Part shown: positions 16,976 to 26,412 of the stretch, in pieces
Layout of the letters: every line of letters begins with the position of its first letter
How positions within the stretch are numbered: position 1 is the stretch's first letter
Origin: an uncultured Bacteroidales bacterium
GTDB taxonomy: Bacteria > Bacteroidota > Bacteroidia > Bacteroidales > UBA932
Direction of reading: 5' to 3'
Assembly (NCBI GenBank): GCA_944326325.1
Contig: CALVDQ010000014.1
Coordinates: forward strand, 1 to 62,434
DNA: 62,434 bases
The notes under the pieces: model-generated
The model's database searches: none
Seen by the model: the letters and a program-made list of their open reading frames with translations, nothing else
What the model was told of the DNA's origin: nothing
Made by a program: the position numbers and the translations under genes

Positions 16976-18016
16976 CTATTTTTCCGCCATGCCTGACCTG
17001 ATTTCCCCGAGCCATCTCGCAAGGGAGTTCTCGAATTCGCTTCTGGCATAGCCGAACCTGTCTTTTTCCACGAATTTTTCCGATGAGAAGCCCCATCCGT
17101 GTCCTCCGGACGGGAATATGTGCATCTCAGGGGTATGTCCTTTTTCTATAAGTGCATTGTAAAATACTATGCTGTTCACGACCGGGACGGTATTGTCGTC
17201 GGAGCAGTGCGCAAGGAATACCGGCGGAGTGTCGGAGGTGACGTCATTGTACAGGGAGTATTTCCTTATCAATGATTTGTAGGTCTCCTGATCCTTGATC
17301 CATTCTTCCGCGGATTTTCCTTCTGTAGAGGCCCATTTCTTTTCGTCTCCGATAAGCTTGAGTCTGCTTCCGGAGTGGGAAGGTACGTTATCCATTGCGA
17401 TTACCGGATATATGAGGATGGAGAAGTCCGGCCTGGTGTCCTTGTCCGTATAGAGGGTAGTGGCGGATGCTGCAAGATGCCCTCCTGCCGAGAAGCCCAT
17501 TACTCCGATCTGGCCTATTCCCCACTCGGCGGCGTGCTGCCTGCAGTATCTGAACGCATTGTGTACATCCTCCAGAGGCACTTCCCAATGTCCGGCAGGA
17601 AGCCTGTATTTCAGGACTGCCACTGTAATGCCCTGGCCGAGCATCCAGTCGGCCACGTAGACTCCCTCATTGTAGGACGATACTATGCTGTATCCGCCTC
17701 CCGGGCAGACCACAACCATCTGGCCGTTTGCTTTTTTCGGGAAATAAAGGTCTATCCTCGCAAAGTCGGAGATGTTGCCGATATTGCCGTTCCTGTTGAT
17801 GTCCTCTTCTCCGGAGAGGCCGTTTTCCTCGCACATCTTGAGCCCGAGGGCTTCTACAACCTTGCCCTGTACAGGGTCAGGAAATTCTGCCGGTGCTTCC
17901 TGATAAAGGAGCACTGTCTTGTCTGGCCTGAGTCTGGTATTCGGCTGTGCCGATACTGTTTCCATCATAAGTCCTCCTGCAGCCAATATACATGTTATCT
18001 TAAGTATCCTGTTCAT
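16976..18016 (-). CDS. Secreted alpha/beta hydrolase, acetyl(xylan) esterase-like
   Basis: A 346-residue alpha/beta-hydrolase with a signal peptide (residues 1-24). Oxyanion motif CPGGGYS, nucleophile elbow GFSAGGH, an Asp in HCSDDNTVP and the catalytic His in SGGHGWGF form a complete Ser-Asp-His triad. The fold and motifs resemble the Bacteroidetes BD-FAE/acetyl xylan esterase group that trims acetyl or feruloyl groups from dietary glycans. The specific substrate is inference. ATG at 18016 gives the signal peptide; the upstream open frame adds ten residues without homology. It is a single-gene unit. Confidence 0.85.
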   Translation of the reverse strand: MNRILKITCILAAGGLMMETVSAQPNTRLRPDKTVLLYQEAPAEFPDPVQGKVVEALGLKMCEENGLSGEEDINRNGNIGNISDFARIDLYFPKKANGQMVVVCPGGGYSIVSSYNEGVYVADWMLGQGITVAVLKYRLPAGHWEVPLEDVHNAFRYCRQHAAEWGIGQIGVMGFSAGGHLAASATTLYTDKDTRPDFSILIYPVIAMDNVPSHSGSRLKLIGDEKKWASTEGKSAEEWIKDQETYKSLIRKYSLYNDVTSDTPPVFLAHCSDDNTVPVVNSIVFYNALIEKGHTPEMHIFPSGGHGWGFSSEKFVEKDRFGYARSEFENSLARWLGEIRSGMAEK

Positions 18017-18077
18017 AATATGTTCAATATAAAAAATAAAATCCAAGACCGCTACGGTCTTCCGCTGAAAGATATTC

Positions 18078-18132
18078 GAGAGGGTGACTAAAAAAGGTAT
18101 TTATGAAATCCTTCCTTTTTAGTCACCCTCTC
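18078..18132. repeat. 17-bp perfect inverted repeat with 21-base loop
   Basis: GAGAGGGTGACTAAAAA (18078-18094) and its exact complement TTTTTAGTCACCCTCTC (18116-18132). It lies 58 bases beyond the nifJ stop on nifJ's downstream side and 62 bases upstream of the esterase start. The A/T runs lie inside the stem rather than after it, so it is not a textbook terminator, though it may stop nifJ transcription or protect its 3' end. Confidence 0.75.
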
Positions 18133-18189
18133 TCGGTCAAAATGCCTTTCGGACCTGTTGCGGTATCTGCTTATGCAGAACCGTGGCCG

Positions 18190-21100
18190 CTACAGGCCTG
18201 TGCCTGCCGCAAGGCGTTTGTAGGTGCTGAGCCTTACTTTCGCAAACTCCTCGGTCTTGGCAAGAAGCTCTCCGGCTTCGGCCGGGAACATCTTGTAGAG
18301 GGATGCGAACCTTACTTCACCTTTCAGGAAGTCCTGGAATTTGCTCCAGTCAGGTTCCTTGCTGTCGAGGGTGAACGGATTCTTCCCTTCGGCCTCAAGT
18401 GCAGGATTGTATCTGTACAGGTGCCAGTATCCGCACTCTACCGCAAGTTTCTCTTCCTTCTGGCTCAGTCCCATTCCGGCCTTAAGCCCGTGGTTGATAC
18501 ATGGAGCGTAGGCAATGATGAGGGATGGGCCGTCGTATGCCTCTGCTTCCTTGAGGGCGTTGAAGAACTGTGCAGGGCTTGCTCCCATGGCTACCTGTGC
18601 CACATATACGTAGCCGTAGCTGATGGCCATCATTCCCAGATCTTTCTTGCGTATCCTCTTTCCTGAAGAAGCGAATTTGGCAATAGCTCCGATAGGGGTG
18701 GACTTGGATGACTGTCCTCCGGTGTTGGAGTAGACCTCGGTGTCGAGGACGAGGACGTTCACATTCTCGCCGGTAGCGAGTACATGGTCGAGTCCGCCGT
18801 ATCCGATATCGTATGCCCAGCCGTCACCTCCGAATATCCACTGGGAGCGTGCCGGGATATAGTGCCTGTACTCAAGCAGGGCCTTGCAGGTGTCGCATTT
18901 GCACTCTTCCATGAGAGGTACGAGCGCATCTGCCACTTCGCGGGTTACCTTTGCATCGTTCTTGTTTTCAAGCCACTTTGTGAACAGTGCCTTGATCTCG
19001 TCGGAGCAGCAGGTGCATGAAAGTCCCTGCTCCATGAGGCGGGCAACCGTCATCCTTGCCCTGTCGGAACCGAGTTTCATTCCGAGACCGTATTCGGCGT
19101 TGTCCTCAAAGAGGGAGTTCGCCCATGTAGGTCCGTGTCCGTGTACGTCGGTGCAGTAAGGGGATGCCGGGAATGACGCTCCGTAGATGGATGAACATCC
19201 GGTGGCGTTGCTTATCATCATGTGGTCACCGAAGAGCTGGGTGATGGTCTTGATGTAAGGGGTTTCGCCGCAGCCTGCGCATGCTCCGGAGAATTCAAAC
19301 AGCGGCTGTGAGAACTGCGAGTTCTTGACATTCTGGAACTTGTTCTGTACCGTGTCCTTGTACCCTATATGAGAGTGCAGGTAGTCGAAGTTTGCCTGCT
19401 CGTGCTCCTGGGATTCCGCAGATACCATGACGAGCGCCTTTTCCTTGGCCGGACATACATCGGCGCAGTTGCCGCATCCGGTACAGTCGGCAGGTGATAT
19501 CTGCATTGTGAATGTGTATTCCTTGAACACTGCCTTGCCCTGGGCTTTCTTGATGCCTGCAGGTGCAGCGGCGGCTTCTTCCGCAGTCATGAGGTATGGA
19601 CGGATGGCGGCGTGAGGGCAGACGAAGGAGCAGGTGTTGCACTGGATACAGTTTGCAGGATTCCACTCAGGCACCTTTACTGCAATACCCCTCTTCTCGT
19701 ATGCTGCGGTACCGTCAGGAATGGTACCGTCAGGCATATCCTTGAACGCGCTTACCGGGAGTGTGTCCCCGCACTGTGCGTTTACTATGTCCGCTATCTG
19801 CTTCACGAATTCAGGAGCAAGCCTGTCCTTGTCCGGATTCTCGAACTTGGCCGTGATGTCCTTCCAGTCAGCAGGGATTTCCACCTTGGTGTATTCCCCG
19901 CCTCTGTCGACTGCGGCGTAGTTCATCTTCACTACATTCTCGCCTTTCTTTCCATAGCTCTTGTCGATGGCCTTCTTCATGTATGTCACGGCGTCCTCAT
20001 AAGGGATGATGCCGGTAATCTTGAAGAATGCGGACTGGAGAATGGTGTTGGTCCTTCCGCCGAGACCGATCTCGGCTGCAATCTTGGTGGCGTTTATAAT
20101 GTAGAGGGAGATGTTCTTCTTCCCGATAATGGCCTTCACATGGTCTGGGATCCTCTTGAGGGTCTCCTCTTCATCCCAAAGGCTGTTCAGCAGGAGTGTA
20201 CCGTTCTGCTTGATACCCTTGAGCACATCATATTTGTGCAGGTATGAAGGGACGTGGCAGGCCACGAAGTCCGGAGTGGACACGAGATAAGGGGCCTTGA
20301 TAGGGGAGTCTCCGAACCTGAGGTGTGAGCAGGTGTATCCGCCGGACTTCTTTGAGTCGTAGTCGAAGTATCCCTGGCAGTATTTGTCAGTATGGTCACC
20401 GATGATCTTGATGGTATTCTTGTTCGCACCGACTGTTCCGTCCGAACCGAGACCGTAGAACTTGCACTCTGTAGTGCCCGGTTTCACGATGCTGACTTCC
20501 TCTTTGACCGGAAGCGACTTGAATGTAACGTCGTCCACGATACCGATGGTGAAGCCGTCCTTAGGCTCGGCAAGCTCGAGGTTGTCGAATACTGCAATGA
20601 TCTGTGCAGGGGAGGTGTCCTTTGACGAGAGTCCGTAGCGTCCTCCGATTATGAGAGGGGCGTTGCTCTTTCCCTGGAACAGGGCCTTCACATCGAGGTA
20701 GAGAGGCTCTCCGAGCGCACCCGGTTCCTTTGTCCTGTCGAGAACTGCGATCCTCTTCACCGTTTCCGGAAGCACTTTCATGAAATATTTTGCCGAGAAC
20801 GGCCTGTAGAGGCGTACGATGACGAGACCGTATTTCTTGCCCTGTGCAGCGAGGTGGTCGATGGTCTCCTTGATGGTCTCGGTGACCGAGCCCATGGCTA
20901 TGATGATGTTTTCGGCATCCGGAGCTCCGTAGTAGTCGAACGGACGGTAGTCCCTGCCTGTGGCTTCGCTGATCTCGCCCATATATCTTGCGACGATGTC
21001 AGGAACGGCGTCGTAATACTGGTTGCAGGCTTCCCTTACCTGGAAGAATACGTCCGGGTTCATGGCCGTACCCCTGGTGACAGGGCTGTCCGGATTCATG

Positions 21101-21726
21101 GCTTTCTCCCTGAATCTCGCGAGAGACTTGGTGCTTATCATTTCCTTGAGGATGCCTTCGTCGATAAGTTCGATTTTCTGTATCTCATGCGAAGTACGGA
21201 ATCCGTCGAAGAAGTGGAGGAACGGTACGCTGGACTTGATTGTGGAAAGATGTGCCACTGCAGCCAGGTCGAGGGCTTCCTGTACGGATGCCGAAGCGAG
21301 CATCGCGAATCCGGTCTGTCTGCAGGCCATCACATCCTGATGGTCACCGAAGATGGAGAGGGCGTGCGATGCAAGGGTCCTTGCCGATACATGGAACACG
21401 CAAGGAAGCAGTTCGCCTGCAATCTTGTACATGTTCGGAATCATGAGAAGAAGTCCTTGTGAAGCCGTGAATGTCGAGGTAAGCGCGCCTGCCTGCAGCG
21501 ATCCGTGCACTGCTCCTGCGGCTCCTCCCTCACTTTGCATTTCGGTAACTTTCACTACTTCTCCGAAAAGGTTTTTCTTCCCCTGGGAAGCCCATTCGTC
21601 GACATATTCAGCCATAGTCGATGATGGGGTGATCGGGTAGATGGCCGCGTTCTCGCTGAAAAGATAGGCGATGTGCGCGGCAGCATAGTTACCGTCACAA
21701 GTGATGAATTTTTTCTCGTTTGCCAT
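18190..21726 (-). CDS. nifJ: Pyruvate:ferredoxin (flavodoxin) oxidoreductase
   Basis: A single-chain PFOR of 1178 residues. It oxidises pyruvate and CoA to acetyl-CoA and CO2 and reduces ferredoxin, the main pyruvate exit in anaerobic Bacteroidetes. Domains in order are the pyrimidine-binding domain (YPITPSSTMAE near residue 30), the transketolase-C and CoA-contact domains, two [4Fe-4S] ferredoxin motifs (CIQCNTCSFVCP near 692 and CTGCGNCADVCP near 748), and the C-terminal TPP domain with CAGCGET, GGDGWAYDIGYGG and the Mg-binding NTGGQSS. Length and motifs are complete. A -7-like TAAATTTG (21812-21805) implies a leader of about 75 bases. Oxygen-sensitive cytosolic enzyme. Confidence 0.97.
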   Translation of the reverse strand: MANEKKFITCDGNYAAAHIAYLFSENAAIYPITPSSTMAEYVDEWASQGKKNLFGEVVKVTEMQSEGGAAGAVHGSLQAGALTSTFTASQGLLLMIPNMYKIAGELLPCVFHVSARTLASHALSIFGDHQDVMACRQTGFAMLASASVQEALDLAAVAHLSTIKSSVPFLHFFDGFRTSHEIQKIELIDEGILKEMISTKSLARFREKAMNPDSPVTRGTAMNPDVFFQVREACNQYYDAVPDIVARYMGEISEATGRDYRPFDYYGAPDAENIIIAMGSVTETIKETIDHLAAQGKKYGLVIVRLYRPFSAKYFMKVLPETVKRIAVLDRTKEPGALGEPLYLDVKALFQGKSNAPLIIGGRYGLSSKDTSPAQIIAVFDNLELAEPKDGFTIGIVDDVTFKSLPVKEEVSIVKPGTTECKFYGLGSDGTVGANKNTIKIIGDHTDKYCQGYFDYDSKKSGGYTCSHLRFGDSPIKAPYLVSTPDFVACHVPSYLHKYDVLKGIKQNGTLLLNSLWDEEETLKRIPDHVKAIIGKKNISLYIINATKIAAEIGLGGRTNTILQSAFFKITGIIPYEDAVTYMKKAIDKSYGKKGENVVKMNYAAVDRGGEYTKVEIPADWKDITAKFENPDKDRLAPEFVKQIADIVNAQCGDTLPVSAFKDMPDGTIPDGTAAYEKRGIAVKVPEWNPANCIQCNTCSFVCPHAAIRPYLMTAEEAAAAPAGIKKAQGKAVFKEYTFTMQISPADCTGCGNCADVCPAKEKALVMVSAESQEHEQANFDYLHSHIGYKDTVQNKFQNVKNSQFSQPLFEFSGACAGCGETPYIKTITQLFGDHMMISNATGCSSIYGASFPASPYCTDVHGHGPTWANSLFEDNAEYGLGMKLGSDRARMTVARLMEQGLSCTCCSDEIKALFTKWLENKNDAKVTREVADALVPLMEECKCDTCKALLEYRHYIPARSQWIFGGDGWAYDIGYGGLDHVLATGENVNVLVLDTEVYSNTGGQSSKSTPIGAIAKFASSGKRIRKKDLGMMAISYGYVYVAQVAMGASPAQFFNALKEAEAYDGPSLIIAYAPCINHGLKAGMGLSQKEEKLAVECGYWHLYRYNPALEAEGKNPFTLDSKEPDWSKFQDFLKGEVRFASLYKMFPAEAGELLAKTEEFAKVRLSTYKRLAAGTGL

Positions 21727-21883
21727 AATCGTTTAATGTTTATGTTAGATTTTGAAAATCAGTTATTAACATTTCCGTGCCCGTTAACGGCATCAAATTG
21801 AATACAAATTTATACAATTTTTTGGATTACCTGCCTTATTTGGCAAAGAATTTATCTGTCAGGCTTTCCATGCATCCGGATAT

Positions 21884-21927
21884 GAAAAAGAGGATATGCC
21901 AAATTTCATGAATCTGAACATATCCTC
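21884..21927 (-). terminator. Intrinsic terminator after fabD
   Basis: On the minus strand GAGGATATG (21927-21919) pairs with CATATCCTC (21898-21890) and is followed by TTTTTC. It lies 25 bases after the fabD stop. Confidence 0.7.
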
Positions 21928-21951
21928 CCGATCTTGCTGACGTTTTCCGTC

Positions 21952-22842
21952 CTATTTCACGGTGCTCATGCCTTCTATGGTCACGCTGTCGCCGGCGATT
22001 TTCCTGACAAGTCCCTGAAGCACGTTGCCCGGCCCGATTTCCATGAAGTATCCTGCCCCGTCGGCAATCATGTTCCTGACCGTCTGGGTCCATCTTACCG
22101 GGGAAGTCAGCTGTGCGAGCAGGTTCTTCTTTATCGTGTCCGGATCAGTTGACGGCTGTGCCGTGACATTCTGGTACACAGGGCATACAGGGACCTTGAA
22201 AGTCGTGGTCTCGATCGCCTTGGCAAGTTCTTCGCGTGCAGGCTCCATGAGCGGGGAGTGGAACGCTCCTCCGACCTGGAGTATCAGGGCACGTTTCGCT
22301 CCGGCTTCCTTCATCTTCCCGCAGGCCTCGTTCACGGCATCGGTCTCTCCTGAAATCACGATCTGTCCGTCGCAGTTGTAGTTCGCAGGAACCACGATGC
22401 CGGTGCATCCGGCGCAGATCTCCTCGACTTTTTCGGTCGGAAGGGCGATGATTGCAGCCATTGTGGACGGTTTGATCTCGCACGCCTTCTGCATGGCCTG
22501 GGCCCTGATGGATACAAGCCTGAGCGCGTCTTCGAAATCCATGGCCCCGGCGGCTGCGAGGGCGGAGAATTCACCGAGTGAGTGTCCGGCTACCATGTCC
22601 GGAGTGAATCCTGCATAGCACTTTGCGAGCACGGTAGAGTGCAGGAATACGGCCGGCTGTGTCACTTTGGTGGCCTTCAGCTCTTCCGGGGTGCCGTTGA
22701 ACATGATGTCCGTTATCCTGAATCCGAGGATTTCATTGGCCTTCTCGAGAAGTTCCTTCGCACGGGCATCCGACTCGTACAGGTCCTTGGCCATACCCGG
22801 GAACTGTGATCCCTGACCCGGGAAAACGTATGCTTTCTTCAT
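21952..22842 (-). CDS. fabD: Malonyl-CoA:ACP transacylase
   Basis: Transfers malonyl from CoA to acyl carrier protein for fatty-acid elongation in the cytosol. The 296-residue protein has the oxyanion motif GQGSQ near residue 9, the nucleophile motif GHSLGE with S88, the substrate arginine in IRAQAMQ and the catalytic His in GGAFHSPLM. The length is normal. It lies 42 bases after tRNA-Arg on the same strand with no clear terminator between, so the tRNA promoter could also drive fabD. A terminator follows. Confidence 0.96.
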   Translation of the reverse strand: MKKAYVFPGQGSQFPGMAKDLYESDARAKELLEKANEILGFRITDIMFNGTPEELKATKVTQPAVFLHSTVLAKCYAGFTPDMVAGHSLGEFSALAAAGAMDFEDALRLVSIRAQAMQKACEIKPSTMAAIIALPTEKVEEICAGCTGIVVPANYNCDGQIVISGETDAVNEACGKMKEAGAKRALILQVGGAFHSPLMEPAREELAKAIETTTFKVPVCPVYQNVTAQPSTDPDTIKKNLLAQLTSPVRWTQTVRNMIADGAGYFMEIGPGNVLQGLVRKIAGDSVTIEGMSTVK

Positions 22843-22884
22843 AATCTCTTTGTTTTTTCGTCCGTAGGACGTGTGTGCATTTTG

Positions 22885-22956
22885 TACCCCCGTGCGGAAT
22901 CGAACCGCAACCGTCAGAACCGGAATCTGAAATTCTATCCATTAAACTACGGAGGC
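22885..22956 (-). tRNA. tRNA-Arg (anticodon CCG)
   Basis: A 72-base cloverleaf read on the minus strand. The acceptor stem GCCTCCG pairs with CGGGGGT, with G-T wobbles. The anticodon stem is TCAGA/TCTGA around the loop TTCCGGT, giving anticodon CCG (codon CGG). The T arm is TGCGG-TTCGATT-CCGCA and the discriminator base is A. CCA is not encoded. The D stem is weak (GTTT/GAAT) but positioned correctly. Confidence 0.93.
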
Positions 22957-22967
22957 GAAACGGTCTG

Positions 22968-22990
22968 CAAATATAAGAAACTGTTTTGAA
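22968..22990 (-). promoter_or_regulatory. tRNA-Arg promoter with TTCAAAACAGTTTCT block
   Basis: On the minus strand TTCAAAACAGTTTCT (22990-22976) runs into TATATTTG (22975-22968), 12 bases before the tRNA 5' end. These 23 bases, and the CAGAC that follows them, are identical to the block before the glucosaminidase gene at 47866. Confidence 0.65.
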
Positions 22991-23022
22991 TTAAAAAAAA
23001 ATTCTGAATCCGGGATTGTCCG

Positions 23023-23946
23023 TCATTCCAGTTCAAGCATTCTGCGGATCGGCAGCATGGCTCTCTGCCTGGTCTCTTCGTCGATGATGACACGTCCGTC
23101 ACCGTGCTCCAGGCATCCGAGGATCTTTTCAAGGGTGACCTTCTTCATGTCCCGGCATACGAGTCCGGGGGACAAAGGGATGAATGTCCTGTCCGGATGT
23201 TCCTTGACAAGCTGGTGCAGGGTCCCGGTCTCGGTCGCGATGACGAACTTCTTCCTGCCGCTTCCGGCGACGTGGCGGAGCATCCCTGCGGTGGAATAGA
23301 AGAATACATTGTCCGCCGCGAGTGTCTCCGCATCCGAGGAACAGGCGGCTTCCGGGTGGATGAGGATGTCTGCGTCAGGGTGTTCTCCGGCAGCCTTCCT
23401 TATCATTTCCGGGGATATGACGTCGTGCACGGTGCATACCCCGTCCCAAAGCTCCATCTTCCTGCCGGTGACCTTCATGATATGTCCGCCGAGATGCCTG
23501 TCAGGTCCGAAAAGTATGGGACGTCCTTCCGGCAGGCTGCCCACCACCTTTACGGCATTGGCTGACGTGCAGCACCAGTCGGTCTGCGCCTTTACTGCGG
23601 CAGTCGTGTTGACGTAGCTTACCACGATCCCATCAGGATGGGCTTCCTTCCACTTCCTTAAGGTTGCAGCATCTATGCTGTCGGCAAGGGAACAGCCGGC
23701 ATCAGGGGCAGGGGAGAGTACGGTCTTGTCAGGGCATAGGATAGCCGCAGTCTCGGCCATGAAGTGTACTCCGCCGAAAATTATGGTACCTGCCTTTGTC
23801 CCCGCGGCTATCCGGGACAGGCCGAGGGAATCCCCGAGAAAGTCGGCCGCATCCTGTACTTCGGCCGGGGCGTAGTAGTGCGCCAGGATTACCGCGCCCT
23901 TTTCCTGTTTCAGCCGTGCTATCCGTTCAGATATGCTTTCCATCAT
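23023..23946 (-). CDS. nadA: Quinolinate synthase A
   Basis: A [4Fe-4S] enzyme condensing iminoaspartate with dihydroxyacetone phosphate to quinolinate. The 307 residues show the triplicated NadA fold: ILAHYYAPAEVQD at the start, cluster-cysteine candidates in AILCPD, DWCCTSAN and PEAACSSD, FGPDRHLGG mid-protein and SPGLVCRDMKKVTL near the end. It is the last gene of nadB-nadC-nadA and overlaps nadC by four bases (ATGA), so translation is probably coupled. An in-frame ATG one codon downstream is also possible. Cytosolic and oxygen-sensitive. Confidence 0.96.
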   Translation of the reverse strand: MMESISERIARLKQEKGAVILAHYYAPAEVQDAADFLGDSLGLSRIAAGTKAGTIIFGGVHFMAETAAILCPDKTVLSPAPDAGCSLADSIDAATLRKWKEAHPDGIVVSYVNTTAAVKAQTDWCCTSANAVKVVGSLPEGRPILFGPDRHLGGHIMKVTGRKMELWDGVCTVHDVISPEMIRKAAGEHPDADILIHPEAACSSDAETLAADNVFFYSTAGMLRHVAGSGRKKFVIATETGTLHQLVKEHPDRTFIPLSPGLVCRDMKKVTLEKILGCLEHGDGRVIIDEETRQRAMLPIRRMLELE

Positions 23947-24782
23947 TTCCGGATTATGTTCATGCTTATGTCGAGAGCCGTTACGGAATGCGTGAGTGCC
24001 CCGACGCTGATGAAGTCCACTCCCGTGGCAGCCACTTCCTTCAGCCTCGGTATGCTCATGTTCCCGGAGGCTTCTGTCCTGGCTCTTCCCGCAACTATCC
24101 TTACGGCCTCGGCCATCGTCTCGTTGTCCATATTGTCAAACATGATGATATCGGCACCTGCTTCAACGGCCTGCCTTACCTCTTCGAGGCAGGTGGTCTC
24201 CACTTCAAGCTTGACGCTCAGCGGAAGTCCTTTCCTGACAGCTGCAACGGCCTGCGGGATGCCTCCGGCAATCTTTATGTGATTGTCCTTAAGCATGACC
24301 ATGTCGTAGAGCCCCATCCTGTGGTTGTGTCCTCCGCCGTCCCTGACTGCCATCTTGTCAAGTATACGCATACCCGGAGCCGTCTTTCGCGTGTCAAGTA
24401 TGACGGTGCCGGTACCTTCGAGCTCGGCTACATACCTTGCCGTGGCAGTGGCGATACCTGACATCCTTTGCAGGATATTCAGAGAGAGCCTTTCCCCGTA
24501 GAGAAGGGTCCTGTACCCGGCTTCGATTTCCAGTATACGGTCCCCTTTCCTGACCCTCTGCCCGTCCTTTACCAGCGGATGCCATACGAAATCATCTTCG
24601 AACCGTTCATATACTTTCCGTATGATGCCGAGCCCGGAAATCACCCCGTCAGCCTTGGCGGTCATCACGGCGATAGCCCTGGACTTTACCGGAATTATCG
24701 CGTCTGTGCTGATATCTCCCGAGGAGATGTCTTCTTCAATGGCGAGGTCTATGAGATCCTCGATGAGTTTTTCCTTGTCCAT
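23943..24782 (-). CDS. nadC: Nicotinate-nucleotide pyrophosphorylase (quinolinate phosphoribosyltransferase)
   Basis: Converts quinolinate and PRPP to nicotinate mononucleotide and CO2, the third step of de novo NAD synthesis. The 279-residue sequence has the diagnostic DTRKTAPGMR, the GGGHNHR substrate loop, LKDNHI and the C-terminal barrel glycine motif (EASGNM, VDFISVGALTHS). The length is normal. It lies 13 bases after nadB and overlaps nadA by four bases, so the three enzymes of the pathway are made together. Confidence 0.97.
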   Translation of the reverse strand: MDKEKLIEDLIDLAIEEDISSGDISTDAIIPVKSRAIAVMTAKADGVISGLGIIRKVYERFEDDFVWHPLVKDGQRVRKGDRILEIEAGYRTLLYGERLSLNILQRMSGIATATARYVAELEGTGTVILDTRKTAPGMRILDKMAVRDGGGHNHRMGLYDMVMLKDNHIKIAGGIPQAVAAVRKGLPLSVKLEVETTCLEEVRQAVEAGADIIMFDNMDNETMAEAVRIVAGRARTEASGNMSIPRLKEVAATGVDFISVGALTHSVTALDISMNIIRK

Positions 24783-24795
24783 ATCGATAATGGTT

Positions 24796-26385
24796 TTAAA
24801 TCTTGTCTTTTACCGGTATGCCGGCAATGTCGCGGCCGGCCTGCTGTACCGTATGTATCCTGAATGTTTCGTGCTCTTCCGGAAAATCCGCCCTGAAATG
24901 GCATCCTCGGCTTTCTTTTCTTGCCAGAGCACCTCTGATGACGAGCAGTGCGACTGTCAGGAGGTTTTCCGCCATCCGGCAGCAGACTTCCCCGGGATCT
25001 GCCGCTGACCTTGCCTGGAGCTCCCGCTGCAGTTGCTCCAGTCCGGCGAGACCTTTTTCCAGCCCTTCACCTGTCCTGACAATACCGGCGTCTTCCGAGA
25101 CTATATCTGAGACTTCCTTGCGTACATGCCTGTAGAATTCCTCGTTTTCCGGAGAAAGGTGGAACTCTTCCCGGTATATATGTCCGCTATGGTCTTCTCC
25201 GGATTGTTTCAAGGTGTCCCTGACGGCTCTTTGTGCGAATACCATACATTCTATCAGAGAGTTGGAGGCAAGCCTGTTTGCTCCCATTATGCCTGTGGAG
25301 GCAATTTCCCCGCAGACATACAGATGCCTGATACTGCTTTCCCCGTTTTCGTCGCAGCATACCCCGCCGACCGTGTAGTGCGCTGCCGGTGCCACCGGAA
25401 TCCTGTCGCACATATCGATGCCGTATTCCCTGCACCGGGCATATATCGTAGGGAATCTGGACTTTATCTTTTCAGGGTCCAGGTGCCTGAGGGACAGCCA
25501 GACATATCCTTTGCCTTCCTTGCGTATCTGTGCTTCTATGTTCTGTGCCACTACGTCCCTCGGGGCAAGTTCGGAGAGTTCGTGTGCCCCGAGCATGAAC
25601 CTTTCCCCTTCAAGGTTCAGCAGCCATGCACCTTCTCCCCGTACAGCTTCGCTGATAAGGAAGCACGGGGCGCCTTCCTTTGCGAGGGCTGTCGGGTGGA
25701 ACTGGATGAATTCCATGTCTTCAACCTTGCAGCCGGCGTTGTAGGCGGCTGCGATCCCGTCTCCGGTAGTCGTGTCGGGATTCGTTGTCCTCCTGTAGAT
25801 CGCACCGGCACCCCCGCTTGCAAGTATCACGTTTTTCCCGTAGATGAGATATTCCGAGGAGGTTCCGGAATTCCAGCACCTTACCCCGTCGCATACGTCA
25901 CCGGTGACGAGAAGGCCCAGCAGGGCGCAGTGCGGGATGATTTCTATGTTCTTCTCTTTCCGGACAAGGTCCAGTACAAAACTCGTGACGAATTTTCCCG
26001 TAGCGTCTCCTCCGGCATGGAGTATACGTCTCCTGTGATGTCCTCCTTCGAGTCCGAGGGCGAGTCTCCCGCTTTCCGTCACGTCAAAATGCATCCCTTT
26101 TTCCATAAGGTCATGGATGAGTGCGGGCCCTTCGTTTACAAGGATTTCCACGGCGGGATAGTCGCACAGGCCGCGTCCGGCCACTATGGTGTCCTCGAAA
26201 TGATACTCAGGGTCGTCGTCCTTGCCGGAAACGGCTGCGATGCCACCCTGGGCATTGTAAGAATTGCTGTCGGTGACATCGGCCTTAGTCACCAGACCTA
26301 CTTTCCCGTACCGGGACGCACATAGTGCGGAGTATAGTCCGGCGAGACCGCTGCCTACCACTACATAGTCAAAGTTCATCTCCAT
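24796..26385 (-). CDS. nadB: L-aspartate oxidase
   Basis: The FAD enzyme that oxidises L-aspartate to iminoaspartate, using fumarate as acceptor in anaerobes. 529 residues with the dinucleotide-binding VVVGSGLAGLYSA at the N-terminus, SNSYNAQGGIAAV, the active-site region EGGHHRRRILHAGGDATG, ASGGAGAIYRRTTNP, and SEAVRGEGA. A helical C-terminal domain carries the many Arg/Glu typical of this family. The ATG at 26385 is used. An upstream TTG at 26415 overlaps the TAATTTTG box at 26413-26420 and is unlikely to be transcribed. First gene of nadBCA. Confidence 0.96.
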   Translation of the reverse strand: MEMNFDYVVVGSGLAGLYSALCASRYGKVGLVTKADVTDSNSYNAQGGIAAVSGKDDDPEYHFEDTIVAGRGLCDYPAVEILVNEGPALIHDLMEKGMHFDVTESGRLALGLEGGHHRRRILHAGGDATGKFVTSFVLDLVRKEKNIEIIPHCALLGLLVTGDVCDGVRCWNSGTSSEYLIYGKNVILASGGAGAIYRRTTNPDTTTGDGIAAAYNAGCKVEDMEFIQFHPTALAKEGAPCFLISEAVRGEGAWLLNLEGERFMLGAHELSELAPRDVVAQNIEAQIRKEGKGYVWLSLRHLDPEKIKSRFPTIYARCREYGIDMCDRIPVAPAAHYTVGGVCCDENGESSIRHLYVCGEIASTGIMGANRLASNSLIECMVFAQRAVRDTLKQSGEDHSGHIYREEFHLSPENEEFYRHVRKEVSDIVSEDAGIVRTGEGLEKGLAGLEQLQRELQARSAADPGEVCCRMAENLLTVALLVIRGALARKESRGCHFRADFPEEHETFRIHTVQQAGRDIAGIPVKDKI

Positions 26386-26412
26386 CGGATCGGAAATTTT
26401 GGAAAAATTTGC

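Noticed and set aside
25126..26325. 399-codon open frame on the plus strand
   Set aside because: It is a shadow of nadB; the nadB frame carries the FAD and active-site motifs.
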